A DNA stretch of 41,905 bases from Actinomycetota bacterium (GCA_009699315.1 WLOK01000006.1:1-41905), one strand, 5' to 3'. Shown: positions 1 through 8,184, numbered from the stretch's first letter. Notes: a model not told the origin generated them from the letters alone. Numbers and translations are program-made.

Positions 1-445
1 CACCATCGCTGTCCTGAGTGACGCTGGCGAGACTACTGAGGTACGTCACAAGTGCTGAGGCGTCTGCAACTTCAAACTGTGGGGAGTTCATGGAGATCTC
101 TCCAGAAGAGTCGCCGAATCCACGCGCCGTGTATGCCAGCACGACGAATCCTGCGTCTGCTAGAGACTGAGCGTCCTCGGCAACACTGGTCTTACTGCCG
201 CCGAAACCGTGCGCGAGCAACACTGCAGGCGCCGGCGTGACGTTGGGCAGATAGAGCGACGAATCGAGAGATACAGGACTAGCGTCAGATGTTGATGTCG
301 CTGCTCCATCGAGCATGAGAGCGATCGGCGCCTCGGCTGCTTGGGCCCACGGTGACCCGAGGATTACGGATATCGAGAGCACAGATACCGCTAGCCCCGC
401 GCGGATGCCTACCCGGCGTGACTTGCCTTCGCTACTCGGTCGCAC
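1..445 (-). CDS. Secreted X-Pro dipeptidyl-peptidase/CocE-type alpha/beta hydrolase, N-terminal part (runs off window)
   Basis: This gene is not in the ORF track because it leaves the window at base 1. I read it by reverse-complement translation. From a GTG at 445 it begins VRPSSEGKSRRVGIRAG, followed by a hydrophobic stretch ending near SPWAQAAEA, which is a plausible Sec signal peptide. The mature part contains PAPAVLLAHGFGG (oxyanion-loop HGxxG region) and then ADAGFVVLAYTARGFGDSSG, the typical beta-strand and GFGxSxG region of S15/CocE/NonD hydrolases. The nucleophile elbow and the other catalytic residues would lie beyond the window edge. The frame stays open upstream of 445, so the exact start is uncertain. 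A 12-bp direct repeat (gacctatctcag) lies just upstream. Function is hydrolysis of an ester or peptide outside the cytoplasm; the substrate is unknown. Confidence 0.72.
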   Translation of the reverse strand, partial: MRPSSEGKSRRVGIRAGLAVSVLSISVILGSPWAQAAEAPIALMLDGAATSTSDASPVSLDSSLYLPNVTPAPAVLLAHGFGGSKTSVAEDAQSLADAGFVVLAYTARGFGDSSGEISMNSPQFEVADASALVTYLSSLASVTQDSDG

Positions 446-456
446 CCTCGTAACTT

Positions 457-510
457 GACCTATCTCAGGGGCGCTAGAGCAACGGCCTCCTGAATCGAGA
501 CCTATCTCAG
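457..510. repeat. 12-bp direct repeat upstream of the secreted hydrolase gene
   Basis: The sequence gacctatctcag occurs at 457-468 and again at 499-510, 42 bp apart. This is upstream of the GTG at 445 and overlaps the 3' end of the neighbouring membrane-protein gene. It could be a pair of regulator half-sites, but chance is not excluded. Confidence 0.35.
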
Positions 511-1397
511 AGCTTCGACGGGGTGCTATCTGACTCAGGTCGGGCTGCATGCCATGCCTTTTTGTGCGAAAGCACAAGGATGCACGCGATCGCTCCTAGG
601 GCGAAAACGATGCCTTGGACGCCGTAAACGAAGAACCTCGCCAAGGCGGGATCGCTCATCCAGTCAGTCACGGCTCTACTGAGATTCTTGACCGACCAGA
701 TCGAAATGCCGATGATGGTGATGATGACCGCAGGGCGACCAATGCGGAGTATCAAATGCTCTACGTGGTTGATCACTGAAATAGCAATGAGAACCGGGCC
801 TACGACGCCGAGCACACCATCTACCTGATTATTTGGCGAAGAGCTCTGCTCGATGAAACTGATTCCATAAATCAGCATGCCCACGCCCAGAATGAGGAGC
901 TGGAAGAAAGACGCATGGATTTCGGTGGCCGCTTTTCTGCCACCACGCTCTAGACGCCGCTCCTTGCGCAGCAGCACAAGGAATGTGCCGATTGCGCCAA
1001 GTGTCCACGCGACTCCCCAAGCGATATACGAATAGAGCAAGCCGCCTGGGGTGCCACGAACTTCTGGATTGATCACATAGGGAACCCAAACGGCCGAAGC
1101 CGCCACGATCGCGAGGTTGAAGCAAATAAGGGCTGGCAATCCAAAACGTAGCCGGTGGTGATCAAGGTGGTAGAGAATCGCGACTGCCAGAGACAGCGTC
1201 CCCAGAACCAACAGGATGAACTCGAACCTCCCATCCGGCGGCGCCCAACAGATGAGGGACTGGCCCACTGCGAGGGCAAGAAAGCCGATCGCTGCGAACC
1301 ACACCGAAGTCCGGGTCACGTGGATGGGTTCCGCCTCACGCTCTGCACGCGACATCCGCAGAGTCCATGCAACGAGCTCATCCACCTGATCGGACAT
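507..1397 (-). CDS. Eight-helix membrane protein of unknown function with internal duplication
   Basis: I chose the internal ATG at 1397 (MSDQVDELVAW) over the track start at 1469 because an AGGAGATAGGAAG-type ribosome-binding stretch precedes it; this gives 296 aa. I see eight hydrophobic segments (about residues 31-51, 58-76, 85-108, 120-143, 163-182, 194-210, 221-236, 254-276). The protein is a tandem duplication. Around residues 76-91 it has YHLDHHRLRFGLPALI, and about 134 residues later (210-225) NHVEHLILRIGRPAVI, each at the end of the second helix of a four-helix unit. The conserved HxxH and LR.G.PA imply a shared functional site, perhaps for metal or heme, but this is inference. I do not recognise the family. 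It lies downstream of the FAS1 lipoprotein on the same strand, separated by about 140 bp. Confidence 0.8.
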   Translation of the reverse strand: MSDQVDELVAWTLRMSRAEREAEPIHVTRTSVWFAAIGFLALAVGQSLICWAPPDGRFEFILLVLGTLSLAVAILYHLDHHRLRFGLPALICFNLAIVAASAVWVPYVINPEVRGTPGGLLYSYIAWGVAWTLGAIGTFLVLLRKERRLERGGRKAATEIHASFFQLLILGVGMLIYGISFIEQSSSPNNQVDGVLGVVGPVLIAISVINHVEHLILRIGRPAVIITIIGISIWSVKNLSRAVTDWMSDPALARFFVYGVQGIVFALGAIACILVLSHKKAWHAARPESDSTPSKL

Positions 1398-1536
1398 GTC
1401 ACCGCTTCCTATCTCCTGTTGATACGTGGATATTCGGACATGACCGGCGCCCCGCGACGTGTGGAGCATCGCTGGGGCAATTTTTCTGAAGTCCTCGTGC
1501 GCCTCAGGTCAAAGCGATTTTCCGGCACATCCTGTT

Positions 1537-2652
1537 TCAGGCGAGCACATTGTCGAGAACGTGAATCACCCCATTGGAAGCGGCCACGTTCGCATCAATT
1601 ACATTGGCTATCCGGCCCCTACCATCCTTGAGGCTGATTTTCTCGCCATCAACGATCACAGTCACATCAACACCCGCAAGTGTCTCTAACTTTTGGCCGT
1701 TCATGCCCGCAAGCTCAGCAGCAGAGAGCTTGCCTGACACCACGTGGTGGGTATTCGTATAGACCAGCATTTCGGGATTAGCGATAACTTCGCTGAGTAG
1801 GTCCTCCAGAGGGATACCTAATTCTGCAGCTACAGACTCGAAGGCTGCATCCGTGGGAGCGAAAACTGTGAACGGACCAGGACCTGACAAGGTTTCAATC
1901 TGCCCTCCAGCCGTCAGCATCTCAATCAGCGCGGTGAAGTTTCCAGCAGCAGCTAGATCTTCGACGATGTTCTTACTTGTCGATCCATCAAATGTTTCGT
2001 CGTAGTTCCTGAATTCAGAAGTTGTGGGCGCCGCCTCTTGGTCATTGCCGTCAAAATCGGGTAAAGCACCATCGAGCACACTGTCGATAACATGGATCAC
2101 GCCGTTGGAGGCAGAGACGTCAACATCGATGACGTTGACCATTCGGCCAAAACCATCCTCGATGCTGACCTTTTCACCAGCAACAATGACGGTCCACTTC
2201 TCACCTGACAGTGTCTCTACATCCTTGCCATTGAGAGTCACCACTTCAGCGGCAGGGATATTGCCTGACACCACGTGGTAGAGGAGCATGTCGGTCAGCA
2301 ACTTAGGATTTGCGATCAAGCCTTTGACCATCTCGTCCAGAGAGATCTCCTGTCCCGCAGCTACGGCCTCGAATGCCGCATCTGTGGGGGCAAACACCGT
2401 GAATGGACCCGGACCCGACAAAGTTTCCACGAGCCCTGTAGCCGTCAGTAACTGAGCCAGAACCGTAAAGCTGCCAGCGGAGATGGCCACATCAACAACG
2501 TTGCCTACAGCTGCACTCGAAGTGTCGGGGGTAGCGGTGGCCTGAGCGGTTGTGCTCGTTGACGCTCCGTTATTGCTACCGCATGCAGCAGTGGTGAGCA
2601 ACAAGGTTGCGGCTACAACAGCCATACCAGCGTGGCGGATTGGTCGCTTCAC
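1537..2652 (-). CDS. Lipoprotein with two fasciclin (FAS1) domains
   Basis: The 371-aa product starts MKRPIRHAGMAVVAATLLL and has a lipobox LTTAAC, so it should be a membrane-anchored lipoprotein facing outside. A Ser/Thr/Ala-rich linker follows. Two FAS1 domains come next (about 50-195 and 225-371), each with the H1 motif GPFTVFAPTDAAFE and the H2-type end NGVIHVIDSVL or NGVIHVLDNVL. FAS1 domains mediate adhesion or bind ligands at the cell surface. The two domains are very similar to each other, which suggests recent duplication. In the second domain a YTNTHHVVSG segment replaces the MLLYHVVSG seen in the first. The next gene on this strand (membrane protein) begins 140 bp downstream. Confidence 0.93.
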   Translation of the reverse strand: MKRPIRHAGMAVVAATLLLTTAACGSNNGASTSTTAQATATPDTSSAAVGNVVDVAISAGSFTVLAQLLTATGLVETLSGPGPFTVFAPTDAAFEAVAAGQEISLDEMVKGLIANPKLLTDMLLYHVVSGNIPAAEVVTLNGKDVETLSGEKWTVIVAGEKVSIEDGFGRMVNVIDVDVSASNGVIHVIDSVLDGALPDFDGNDQEAAPTTSEFRNYDETFDGSTSKNIVEDLAAAGNFTALIEMLTAGGQIETLSGPGPFTVFAPTDAAFESVAAELGIPLEDLLSEVIANPEMLVYTNTHHVVSGKLSAAELAGMNGQKLETLAGVDVTVIVDGEKISLKDGRGRIANVIDANVAASNGVIHVLDNVLA

Positions 2653-2686
2653 TTTTGACCTCCAAGGCCAAGACTCAAAAATCGAA

Positions 2687-2740
2687 AAACCCCAACACGC
2701 GGGCTAGCGTCGGTGCGATCATGTCACACGAACGGGGTTT
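2687..2740 (-). terminator. Possible intrinsic terminator after the secreted protein gene
   Basis: On the minus strand AAACCCC (from 2740) pairs with GGGGTTT (ending at 2687), and the second arm runs directly into a T-rich tract. The loop is long (about 40 nt), so the structure is only moderately convincing. It lies between the stop at 2758 and the fasciclin gene start at 2652, where a terminator would be expected. Confidence 0.35.
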
Positions 2741-2757
2741 GATGAACCTTCAGCCAA

Positions 2758-4116
2758 CTAGGGCCGGTAGGTGGCCCTCATAGGGTCGCTTAGTCCGTCA
2801 ATGATCTGAACGGCATGGCGAGGACTTGGTGCGGTGTAACGCACCCCCGGAACCGGGTTATTGCCCGGGCCGCCGTCGTTATACAGCGGGGAATAACCGT
2901 TGCCCTTGGCCGGGATCTGTAGGACCTTGATGCGCTTGGCGGCCTTAATACTGCCTGTAAGAATGACGTCGATTTGATTCTCGCTGTCCTCTTGGTAGCA
3001 ATCATCGTAGGAATCTTTCTTCACGCCAAGATCTGCCAAGCCCTGAATTCTGATCGGGTGCCCATCGACGTAATACGTAATGCCGGGCTCGATCAACGGA
3101 ATACGCGTGCCGTCATCTTCAATGGCTACGAGACGGAAGTGCTTGCGGTAGTCACCGGGGTGCATACCGAAAATGCCATCCGGCGAGAAGGCCCCGCCAA
3201 CGGTCAGCATGCGCATCCTGAACTGGGCCCGCTTCTCGCCGTACATCGAGATACCGTCATTGGGAAGTAGGCCGCGCTTGAGAGGGACCGGCCCGTTTTC
3301 GCCGAGGGTAGACATGCGCGTCATCTTGGCCGCGATGATCCGTGGTCCGGTCCACAGTGTTGGATCGTCGGGCTGATCGTCGTACGGCGTCTTGTCATTC
3401 GTGATCGTCATACCGACAGCACTGGCGAGTTTGCCGCCGGGGCCCACCAACTGCAGCGGGGTTGCATCACGCACAACCTCGACCTTGACCGGGTAACGCG
3501 ATCGCTCGTCTGACTTCGGATAACGGTTGCCGAACTCACCATTGAGGATGAGGACTGAACGCTCGTTGTATTCAAAGTTGGGCACGATCCCAGCAGCGAC
3601 GGGGTCGACAACGGTGCCATTGTTCAAGGTGATCTTAAAGTCGGTGCCATCGAGCGTGCTGGGACGCACCGGCCACGACGTCTGAACCTGCACCACATCT
3701 AGGAACTCGCCGTGAACACCGGTGACGGAGTAGTACTGCTCAGGTGAGACTGCCGTTGTGTGCGAAATCTGTGTGGGGGTGATGCTGCATGTGGTCACCA
3801 CATTCCATGCGCCACCAGCTGCCTCCACGGCAGCCCGGGCGATATTGAAATCCGGATTATCAGCGTCGGGGATGCCGATGATGCCTTCGAAATTCAAGGT
3901 CAGTGACATGAGCCGCGGTTTTGTGTCCCACATATCGGCGCCAACGAGAATGTCGCGCTTCAAGATCGGTGCGATCGACGGCCCGTCATCAGCAGCCGAC
4001 ATCGCGAGGGTCTGGGCTGACGGGACGGACAGGGCGACGCAAAGTGAGAGCCCGAGTGCTGCTGAACCCCAACGTCTGGCGGTGGCACTTTGAATGCGTT
4101 GCTGGACGTGAGTCAT
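2758..4116 (-). CDS. Secreted protein of unknown function
   Basis: The 452-aa product has a clear N-terminal signal peptide: basic MTHVQQRIQSATARRWG, then a hydrophobic segment, with likely cleavage after LAMSA. The mature part has no transmembrane helix and is rich in beta-type sequence (for example DGTDFKITLNNGTVVDP and YNERSVLILNGEFGN). It contains two cysteines about midway apart (VTTCSIT and DDCYQED) that could form a disulfide. I do not recognise a known domain. It may be a surface or extracellular beta-sandwich protein. It is followed by a putative terminator and the FAS1 lipoprotein gene on the same strand. The ATG at 4116 is kept because the signal peptide follows it directly. Confidence 0.8.
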   Translation of the reverse strand: MTHVQQRIQSATARRWGSAALGLSLCVALSVPSAQTLAMSAADDGPSIAPILKRDILVGADMWDTKPRLMSLTLNFEGIIGIPDADNPDFNIARAAVEAAGGAWNVVTTCSITPTQISHTTAVSPEQYYSVTGVHGEFLDVVQVQTSWPVRPSTLDGTDFKITLNNGTVVDPVAAGIVPNFEYNERSVLILNGEFGNRYPKSDERSRYPVKVEVVRDATPLQLVGPGGKLASAVGMTITNDKTPYDDQPDDPTLWTGPRIIAAKMTRMSTLGENGPVPLKRGLLPNDGISMYGEKRAQFRMRMLTVGGAFSPDGIFGMHPGDYRKHFRLVAIEDDGTRIPLIEPGITYYVDGHPIRIQGLADLGVKKDSYDDCYQEDSENQIDVILTGSIKAAKRIKVLQIPAKGNGYSPLYNDGGPGNNPVPGVRYTAPSPRHAVQIIDGLSDPMRATYRP

Positions 4117-4251
4117 ACAGTCACACTATGGGCTAGGACGAGTTACATGCACCGCAACTGCAAATGATTGTCCGAAATTGGACAGGTAACTCAGCAATGG
4201 TGCCCCTGGATCCGCATTAGTGGGCTTTGGCGCACGTAGTAGTTGAACGCC

Positions 4252-5241
4252 TTACTGAGACGGCGTGGTCGCCTTTACCTCAAGGCGCTTGGAAATCGGC
4301 AATAGCGCAAGCATCATGAGCAACGTGAGTGCGATACCGACGAACGTACCCTTGAGCCGCTCAGTGGCGACAATGCCCACGTTTGTGTTGGCGCTGTTGA
4401 AGAGCACGACCGTTGGAGTGAGCGCCATGGCATACATCCAGTACGGACGATTCTGAAAAAGAAACAAGAGAATGATCATTCCGAAAATCGAACCAATCAC
4501 ATACAGAATCGGACCTGAAGGAAAGAAGACACCGATAACGACGGTTATGCAAAGACCAATGACGGTCCCAAATGCCCGCGCGCCGGCCTTCTTGAAGCCT
4601 GTACCAAAATACGGCTGGAAGACCACCAGAATCGTGAGGATGATCCAGGCGCCCGTCTGGCCAAGATTAAAATGCACAACGAGCCACGTGGCTACGCCGA
4701 TAAGCACTGCAAACAAGATGCTGTAAACCAATACGCGAATGCGCTCAACATGGACCCGCTTGACGTGCGGGATCCACTTGCGCAGAGCGAAACTTACGAT
4801 GATGGCCCATAGGCCCGCGCCCAAGGAAACGACACCAACGAGAATGGGAGTGGGAACCACCGAGTCAAATTGGTACGGAGTCGCCACCAGAAAACCCAGC
4901 GTGATCACAGTAACCGTCAGCGCGTTGTGCAGACCGGCTCGAGCGGCGTACGCCCGTAAGAAAGCTGCAATAGCGAGAACGATCGCCGCAAGCCAGGGAC
5001 TCGGGCTCGCCCACGCTGCTAGGGCACAAAACACCGCGAACGGCCCAACGACGACGATCCCGCCACGCCATCCCGTGCCGGTGATGCAGGCGATAGTCAG
5101 CGCCATGCCGGGCAGGATTGCCGCGTTGGCCAGACTGGGCAAGCCAAGAAGTGCCAAGACGATGCATGGGCCCATGCCAGAGACAAGTACGAGTGCAAAA
5201 GCGGCGAAGACCTTCTTGGTCGTCTTGGCTGCGGAACTCAT
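4252..5241 (-). CDS. FUSC-type (aromatic acid exporter-like) integral membrane protein
   Basis: I use the internal ATG at 5241 (MSSAAKTTKKVF, 329 aa). The longer track ORF has an N-terminus that is not protein-like. The first half has about six hydrophobic helices (12-155). The second half (about 165-310) matches the FUSC_2 layout: a basic loop KRVHVERIRV, then hydrophobic helices with GQTGAWIILTILVVFQPYFGT, the GTVIG signature after RAF (222-229), and the late basic ERLKGTFVGI motif. FUSC proteins relate to fusaric-acid/p-hydroxybenzoate exporters, and export of an aromatic acid is a reasonable but unproven guess. It is divergent from the isochorismatase-family gene. A perfect 7-bp-arm hairpin abuts the start codon. 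A GTG at 5259 is an alternative in-frame start. Confidence 0.8.
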   Translation of the reverse strand: MSSAAKTTKKVFAAFALVLVSGMGPCIVLALLGLPSLANAAILPGMALTIACITGTGWRGGIVVVGPFAVFCALAAWASPSPWLAAIVLAIAAFLRAYAARAGLHNALTVTVITLGFLVATPYQFDSVVPTPILVGVVSLGAGLWAIIVSFALRKWIPHVKRVHVERIRVLVYSILFAVLIGVATWLVVHFNLGQTGAWIILTILVVFQPYFGTGFKKAGARAFGTVIGLCITVVIGVFFPSGPILYVIGSIFGMIILLFLFQNRPYWMYAMALTPTVVLFNSANTNVGIVATERLKGTFVGIALTLLMMLALLPISKRLEVKATTPSQ

Positions 5242-5258
5242 GGAAAGGCATCTTTCCA
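5241..5258 (-). promoter_or_regulatory. Hairpin abutting the FUSC gene start codon
   Basis: TGGAAAG and CTTTCCA form a perfect 7-bp inverted repeat with a 4-nt loop, and on the minus strand the last arm runs directly into the ATG. It could hide the ribosome-binding region, since the first arm holds the only purine-rich GGAAAG. This is a structural observation only. Confidence 0.4.
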
Positions 5259-5533
5259 CGGTTTCTCGCCATCGTGTGTAGGAGGTCACAGTAAGACAGC
5301 GAGTAGGACGGAGCGAAGCCCCATGTGAAGCTGCCTTAAGGGAACCCGTCGCGTGCGAGCGGTGCCTCCGTGACCCGCAGGTGCCCAGCCGTGCACCCGC
5401 TGTTCGCTCGCATATTCCTCTCCTCACTGCGCCAAAACGTCCCGAAAAACGCAGCGATGTGAAACCTTGAGGCAGTGATAGGGACGGGGTCGGATGTGGA
5501 GCCGAGTCCGGCACCGCGGGAGAAGGAGACTCG

Positions 5534-6322
5534 ATGAAAACCGACATGTACTGCTACTTGGAGAATCGGCACCGCAAGTCGCTGCCGTCCAACGAGGCTT
5601 TTGACCGATGGCTCGACCCGGAGACCACCGCGGTCGTGAGCATCGACATGCATCGCGGACACATCGGGCCGGAGGACCAGGTCACTTGCCCCGCACCCCG
5701 GGCCCGCCAACGCATCCCCGCCCACAACCTCTTCCATCAGTTGTGTCGCGACATCGGCATACCGATCATCCACGTACAGCACTGGCAACGTCATGGCGGG
5801 ATCGACGACCTGAACTCCAAAGCGCACAACCGCAAAGCGAACTGGCGTGTGCTCTACGAACTCTATCTGCCACCGAACCCCCTCATGGACGAGCACAGTT
5901 GGGAGGGCACGCCCTGGCTGGACCTGCTCGTCGAGAATGATCCCGAGACCGACTACTACATCCGCACCAAGAAGCGGCTGTCTGCGTTCTATCCGACCGA
6001 CCTCGAGTTCCTGCTGCGCCAACTCGGCGTACACAACATCGTCATTACCGGGACCTACACCGATGCGTGCGATCTATCGACAGCGTTCGATGCCGCCAAC
6101 CGCGACTACCGCGTCACCATTCCGCGCGATGTTGTGGCCGGATACAGCGAGGAGTTCGAGCACTACGCGCTCGCGATCGTCTCGCTGCACCTCGGCCTGG
6201 TCGTGGACTCGCCGGCCCTGCTGCGTGAGTGGTACGCGCGCAAGGATCGGGACCTGCCGACGTACCTGGACGGGGTGAGCGACATCGCCGAGGTGGCAGG
6301 GGAGATCCCGCCGGGTATTTGA
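5534..6322 (+). CDS. Isochorismatase-family cysteine hydrolase
   Basis: The 262-aa product follows a strong AGAAGGAG ribosome-binding site, which fixes the ATG at 5534. The catalytic triad of the family is visible: D38 in VVSIDMHRG, K146 in RTKKRLSAF (aligning with the KxRxSAF motif of isochorismatases), and C179 in ITGTYTDACDLSTAFDA. The family cleaves C-N or C-O bonds (nicotinamidase, isochorismatase, carbamoyl-amide hydrolases). The substrate cannot be assigned, but the extended N-terminus and the loop at 85-130 resemble ureide/amide hydrolase branches more than short nicotinamidases. It is a single gene, divergent from the FUSC gene and convergent with the next gene. Confidence 0.88.
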   Translation: MKTDMYCYLENRHRKSLPSNEAFDRWLDPETTAVVSIDMHRGHIGPEDQVTCPAPRARQRIPAHNLFHQLCRDIGIPIIHVQHWQRHGGIDDLNSKAHNRKANWRVLYELYLPPNPLMDEHSWEGTPWLDLLVENDPETDYYIRTKKRLSAFYPTDLEFLLRQLGVHNIVITGTYTDACDLSTAFDAANRDYRVTIPRDVVAGYSEEFEHYALAIVSLHLGLVVDSPALLREWYARKDRDLPTYLDGVSDIAEVAGEIPPGI

Positions 6323-6388
6323 TGTGCAAGGTTCCGGAAGTCTGGGTTGCGAGCCGGGTGCGGGCCGCGACCGAACCCAATGCGTGAA

Positions 6389-6895
6389 TCAGTGAGCTTT
6401 AGTGGGGATCTTCCGCAGCCGCATCGCTTGTGACACGTCGAGCACTAAAAGAAACGTCCCTTGGATCCCGATGGCGGCACCATCGCCAGCCCCCATCCGT
6501 AGTGAAGACATACCTCGCCGACTCCGAGCGGCGATGGCAATCCCACCAGCTATGTACCCCACGTCGGCCAATGCATTGATCACCAGCAAATTGCGCAGCT
6601 TTCGAATCTCGCGTTCCGCTTGATCATCGGACAGCACCCCACGATTGCGCCGCGTCATTAAGCCAACCCCAGCAATAGCTGCATCAACGGCACCCCACAG
6701 GGCGTTTTGCCTCCCGAATTCGCTCACCGAGGTGCTGTCCATCTTGCGACCGATCAACGCAAGCGGCATTCCCAGAGAGATGCTGGCTACTGACCATGCG
6801 ACCAATGCCGTGGTCAGGGTTTTCTCAACGCGGACAAGCTGATGGTTGCTCATGGTTTCCATTGTTGATGCCACGCGATATGTCAGCGTGGCCAC
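6389..6895 (-). CDS. Small four-helix membrane protein (possibly DUF6992-like)
   Basis: The product is 168 aa from the GTG at 6895. In-frame ATGs at 6862 and 6853 (MSNHQLVRVEKT) are equally plausible starts, and none has a strong ribosome-binding site. Hydrophobic segments lie at about 26-49, 68-80, 103-123 and 137-155. The segment NLLVINALADVGYIAGGIAI and the preceding GAVDAAIAGVGL resemble small membrane proteins I associate with DUF6992, but I cannot confirm this. Function is unknown. It is convergent with the isochorismatase-family gene (66 bp between stops). Confidence 0.7.
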   Translation of the reverse strand: MATLTYRVASTMETMSNHQLVRVEKTLTTALVAWSVASISLGMPLALIGRKMDSTSVSEFGRQNALWGAVDAAIAGVGLMTRRNRGVLSDDQAEREIRKLRNLLVINALADVGYIAGGIAIAARSRRGMSSLRMGAGDGAAIGIQGTFLLVLDVSQAMRLRKIPTKAH

Positions 6896-6912
6896 CCCGC
6901 CTGAGCCTGAGC

Positions 6913-7031
6913 TCAGCCTTCGAAGTCGCCGCCACGTCCGCTCTTCTTGTGCTTTTTCCCAGCGCGTTCGTAAGTGAGGATGAACACTCCTACAACAACG
7001 ACAAAAAAGTTACGACGATGATGATGGACAT
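6913..7031 (-). pseudogene. Frameshifted 39-aa single-helix membrane protein
   Basis: On the minus strand an ATG at 7031 opens MSIIIVVTF and then hits a stop in frame. If the run of six T (complement of 7012-7017) had seven, the frame would continue as FVVVVGVFILTYERAGKKHKKSGRGGDFEG and stop at 6913. That composite is a coherent small protein: one helix followed by a basic cytoplasmic tail. The 119-nt span is exactly one base short of 40 codons. It is either a homopolymer sequencing error or a true slippage mutation. It starts six nt after the stop of the next element, so the two would have formed a small operon. Confidence 0.5.
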
Positions 7032-7036
7032 AACAG

Positions 7037-7428
7037 CTATCCGAGGACTGCCCACACGACGAGGGCAAAGACTCCGATTGAAATCACGACAAGTGCGAGC
7101 GCTACCAGCGAGAGAAACCATCCCGATGCCGCAATCTTTTGGGACAGCTCCGAAGGCCGCTCAAGATTGCCGAGGTCGACGAACTGCGCCCCAAGACCCA
7201 GATGCAATAGGTGCCGGAGACGGCAGTGGTGGTGAGCCGGGCAAGGTACAGAAATGATTTTCCGCTGTAGGGCTCGTAGAAGGGTGTCCGCTCGCTCGGC
7301 CGCAGGACGACGTGGCTGCGCTTCGCAAGAGCGCTGAGGTCATCGGAACCCAGACACACATCTTCCTGGGCCTCTGGCGGCGCGATGGATCCGAGGTTGG
7401 CCTAATGCAGGGTCAGACTCCGCGCCAT
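7037..7428 (-). pseudogene. Broken membrane-anchored protein gene, one internal stop and one frameshift
   Basis: From an ATG at 7428 the frame reads MARSLTLH, then an in-frame TAG (7404-7402), then a protein-like stretch including SDDLSALAKRSHVVLRP and TPFYEPYSGKSFLYLARL, ending at IWVLG. There a run of four G appears to lack one base. The next frame continues AQFVDLGNLERPSELSQK and a strong transmembrane helix (WFLSLVALALVVISIGVFAL) before a TAG at 7039-7037. The helix part alone could be expressed from a TTG at 7207 (56 aa). I do not recognise the family. Together with the neighbouring broken gene this suggests local decay or local assembly errors. Confidence 0.45.
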
Positions 7429-7483
7429 TCCCGAGAATCATTCGGTGCCGTTGCGTATCCCGCGCGCGTGCAACGTGAACCCG

Positions 7484-8107
7484 TCATGTGGCCTGCACTT
7501 GGATTTGATCGCGTCGACGGGAGCTCACTGTTTCAAGCACAAGGGTCAGAATGGTCGCGGTCAAGGTGATCGAGATCGCAACAATGATCGCGTCGTCGCC
7601 GACGAGGAGCCCGTGGACCAGCCACAGACTCATCCCCAGCGTCCTGATCGACAATGTGGCGCGCGAAACGTAACTCGGTGTCCCATTGCGCAGGGTGTTA
7701 CTTGAGGTCCGCACTTGGAGCCATGGAACAGCACTTGCTGCCACGAAGTAGCCCACGACTATTGGAACTGGAACGACGAAGGCCAGACCGACCACGACGG
7801 CCACCAGCACCGCGATGAGCAGCAAGTCACGAATCAAGTTGCGCTGACGCGTGCGTGCAATAGCGACCAGCACCACGGCGACCACCGTCATCACACCGAT
7901 ATTGGCAAGAATGATCGGGTAGTTACCCATTCGCAAGCCGTAGCCCAGCCACGCACAGAAACTCACAAAGGTCAGCACCCACATTGTGACGTTGACCCCT
8001 TGATCGCTGTGCGATCTCCAGACCCTCACTGCCTGCGGCACATTGGTCACCAGCCCGACCACCCCGGCCACGTAGCCAATAGAAAGCGCTAGCGCACTCA
8101 TCTCCAT
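7484..8107 (-). CDS. Seven-helix PQ-loop (SWEET-like) membrane protein
   Basis: I chose the ATG at 8107 (MEMSALALS, 207 aa) because a GGAGGGA site lies at the right distance; the track's TTG at 8161 lacks one. The first unit has the PQ-loop motif VTNVPQAVRVWRSHSDQG (P24, Q25) and the helix VSFCAWLGYGLRMGNYPIILAN. After a linker helix (about 98-120) a second, diverged unit follows (FVAASAVPWLQVRTSS, then SIRTLGMSLWLVHGLLVGD). Seven predicted helices in a 3-1-3 pattern match the architecture of full-length SWEET transporters rather than the single-unit bacterial SemiSWEETs. Transport of a sugar or other small solute is a family-based inference. The gene is divergent from the ArsR-type regulator. 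Confidence 0.85.
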   Translation of the reverse strand: MEMSALALSIGYVAGVVGLVTNVPQAVRVWRSHSDQGVNVTMWVLTFVSFCAWLGYGLRMGNYPIILANIGVMTVVAVVLVAIARTRQRNLIRDLLLIAVLVAVVVGLAFVVPVPIVVGYFVAASAVPWLQVRTSSNTLRNGTPSYVSRATLSIRTLGMSLWLVHGLLVGDDAIIVAISITLTATILTLVLETVSSRRRDQIQVQAT

Positions 8108-8160
8108 GGCGTCTCCCTCCGGCCGCTCCGGTTCAACGCGGCGTCGGCGCATTGAACTCA

Positions 8161-8184
8161 ATCGATAGTTTTCGAACTATCGAT
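8161..8184. promoter_or_regulatory. Perfect 10-bp inverted repeat (candidate operator)
   Basis: ATCGATAGTT, a 4-nt loop (ttcg), and AACTATCGAT form a perfect inverted repeat 54 bp upstream of the PQ-loop gene start and about 200 bp upstream of the ArsR-type gene. It has no T-tract, so a DNA-binding site is more likely than a terminator. Confidence 0.5.

Noticed and set aside
6796-7257. 153-aa plus-strand ORF in the gap region
   Set aside because: Basic, low-complexity translation with no motif; the minus strand gives membrane-protein-like peptides across the same bases.
7161-7361. 66-aa minus ORF (MCVWVPMTSALL...)
   Set aside because: It overlaps the better, protein-like frame of the broken membrane protein and looks like an out-of-frame translation (Ser/Pro-rich).
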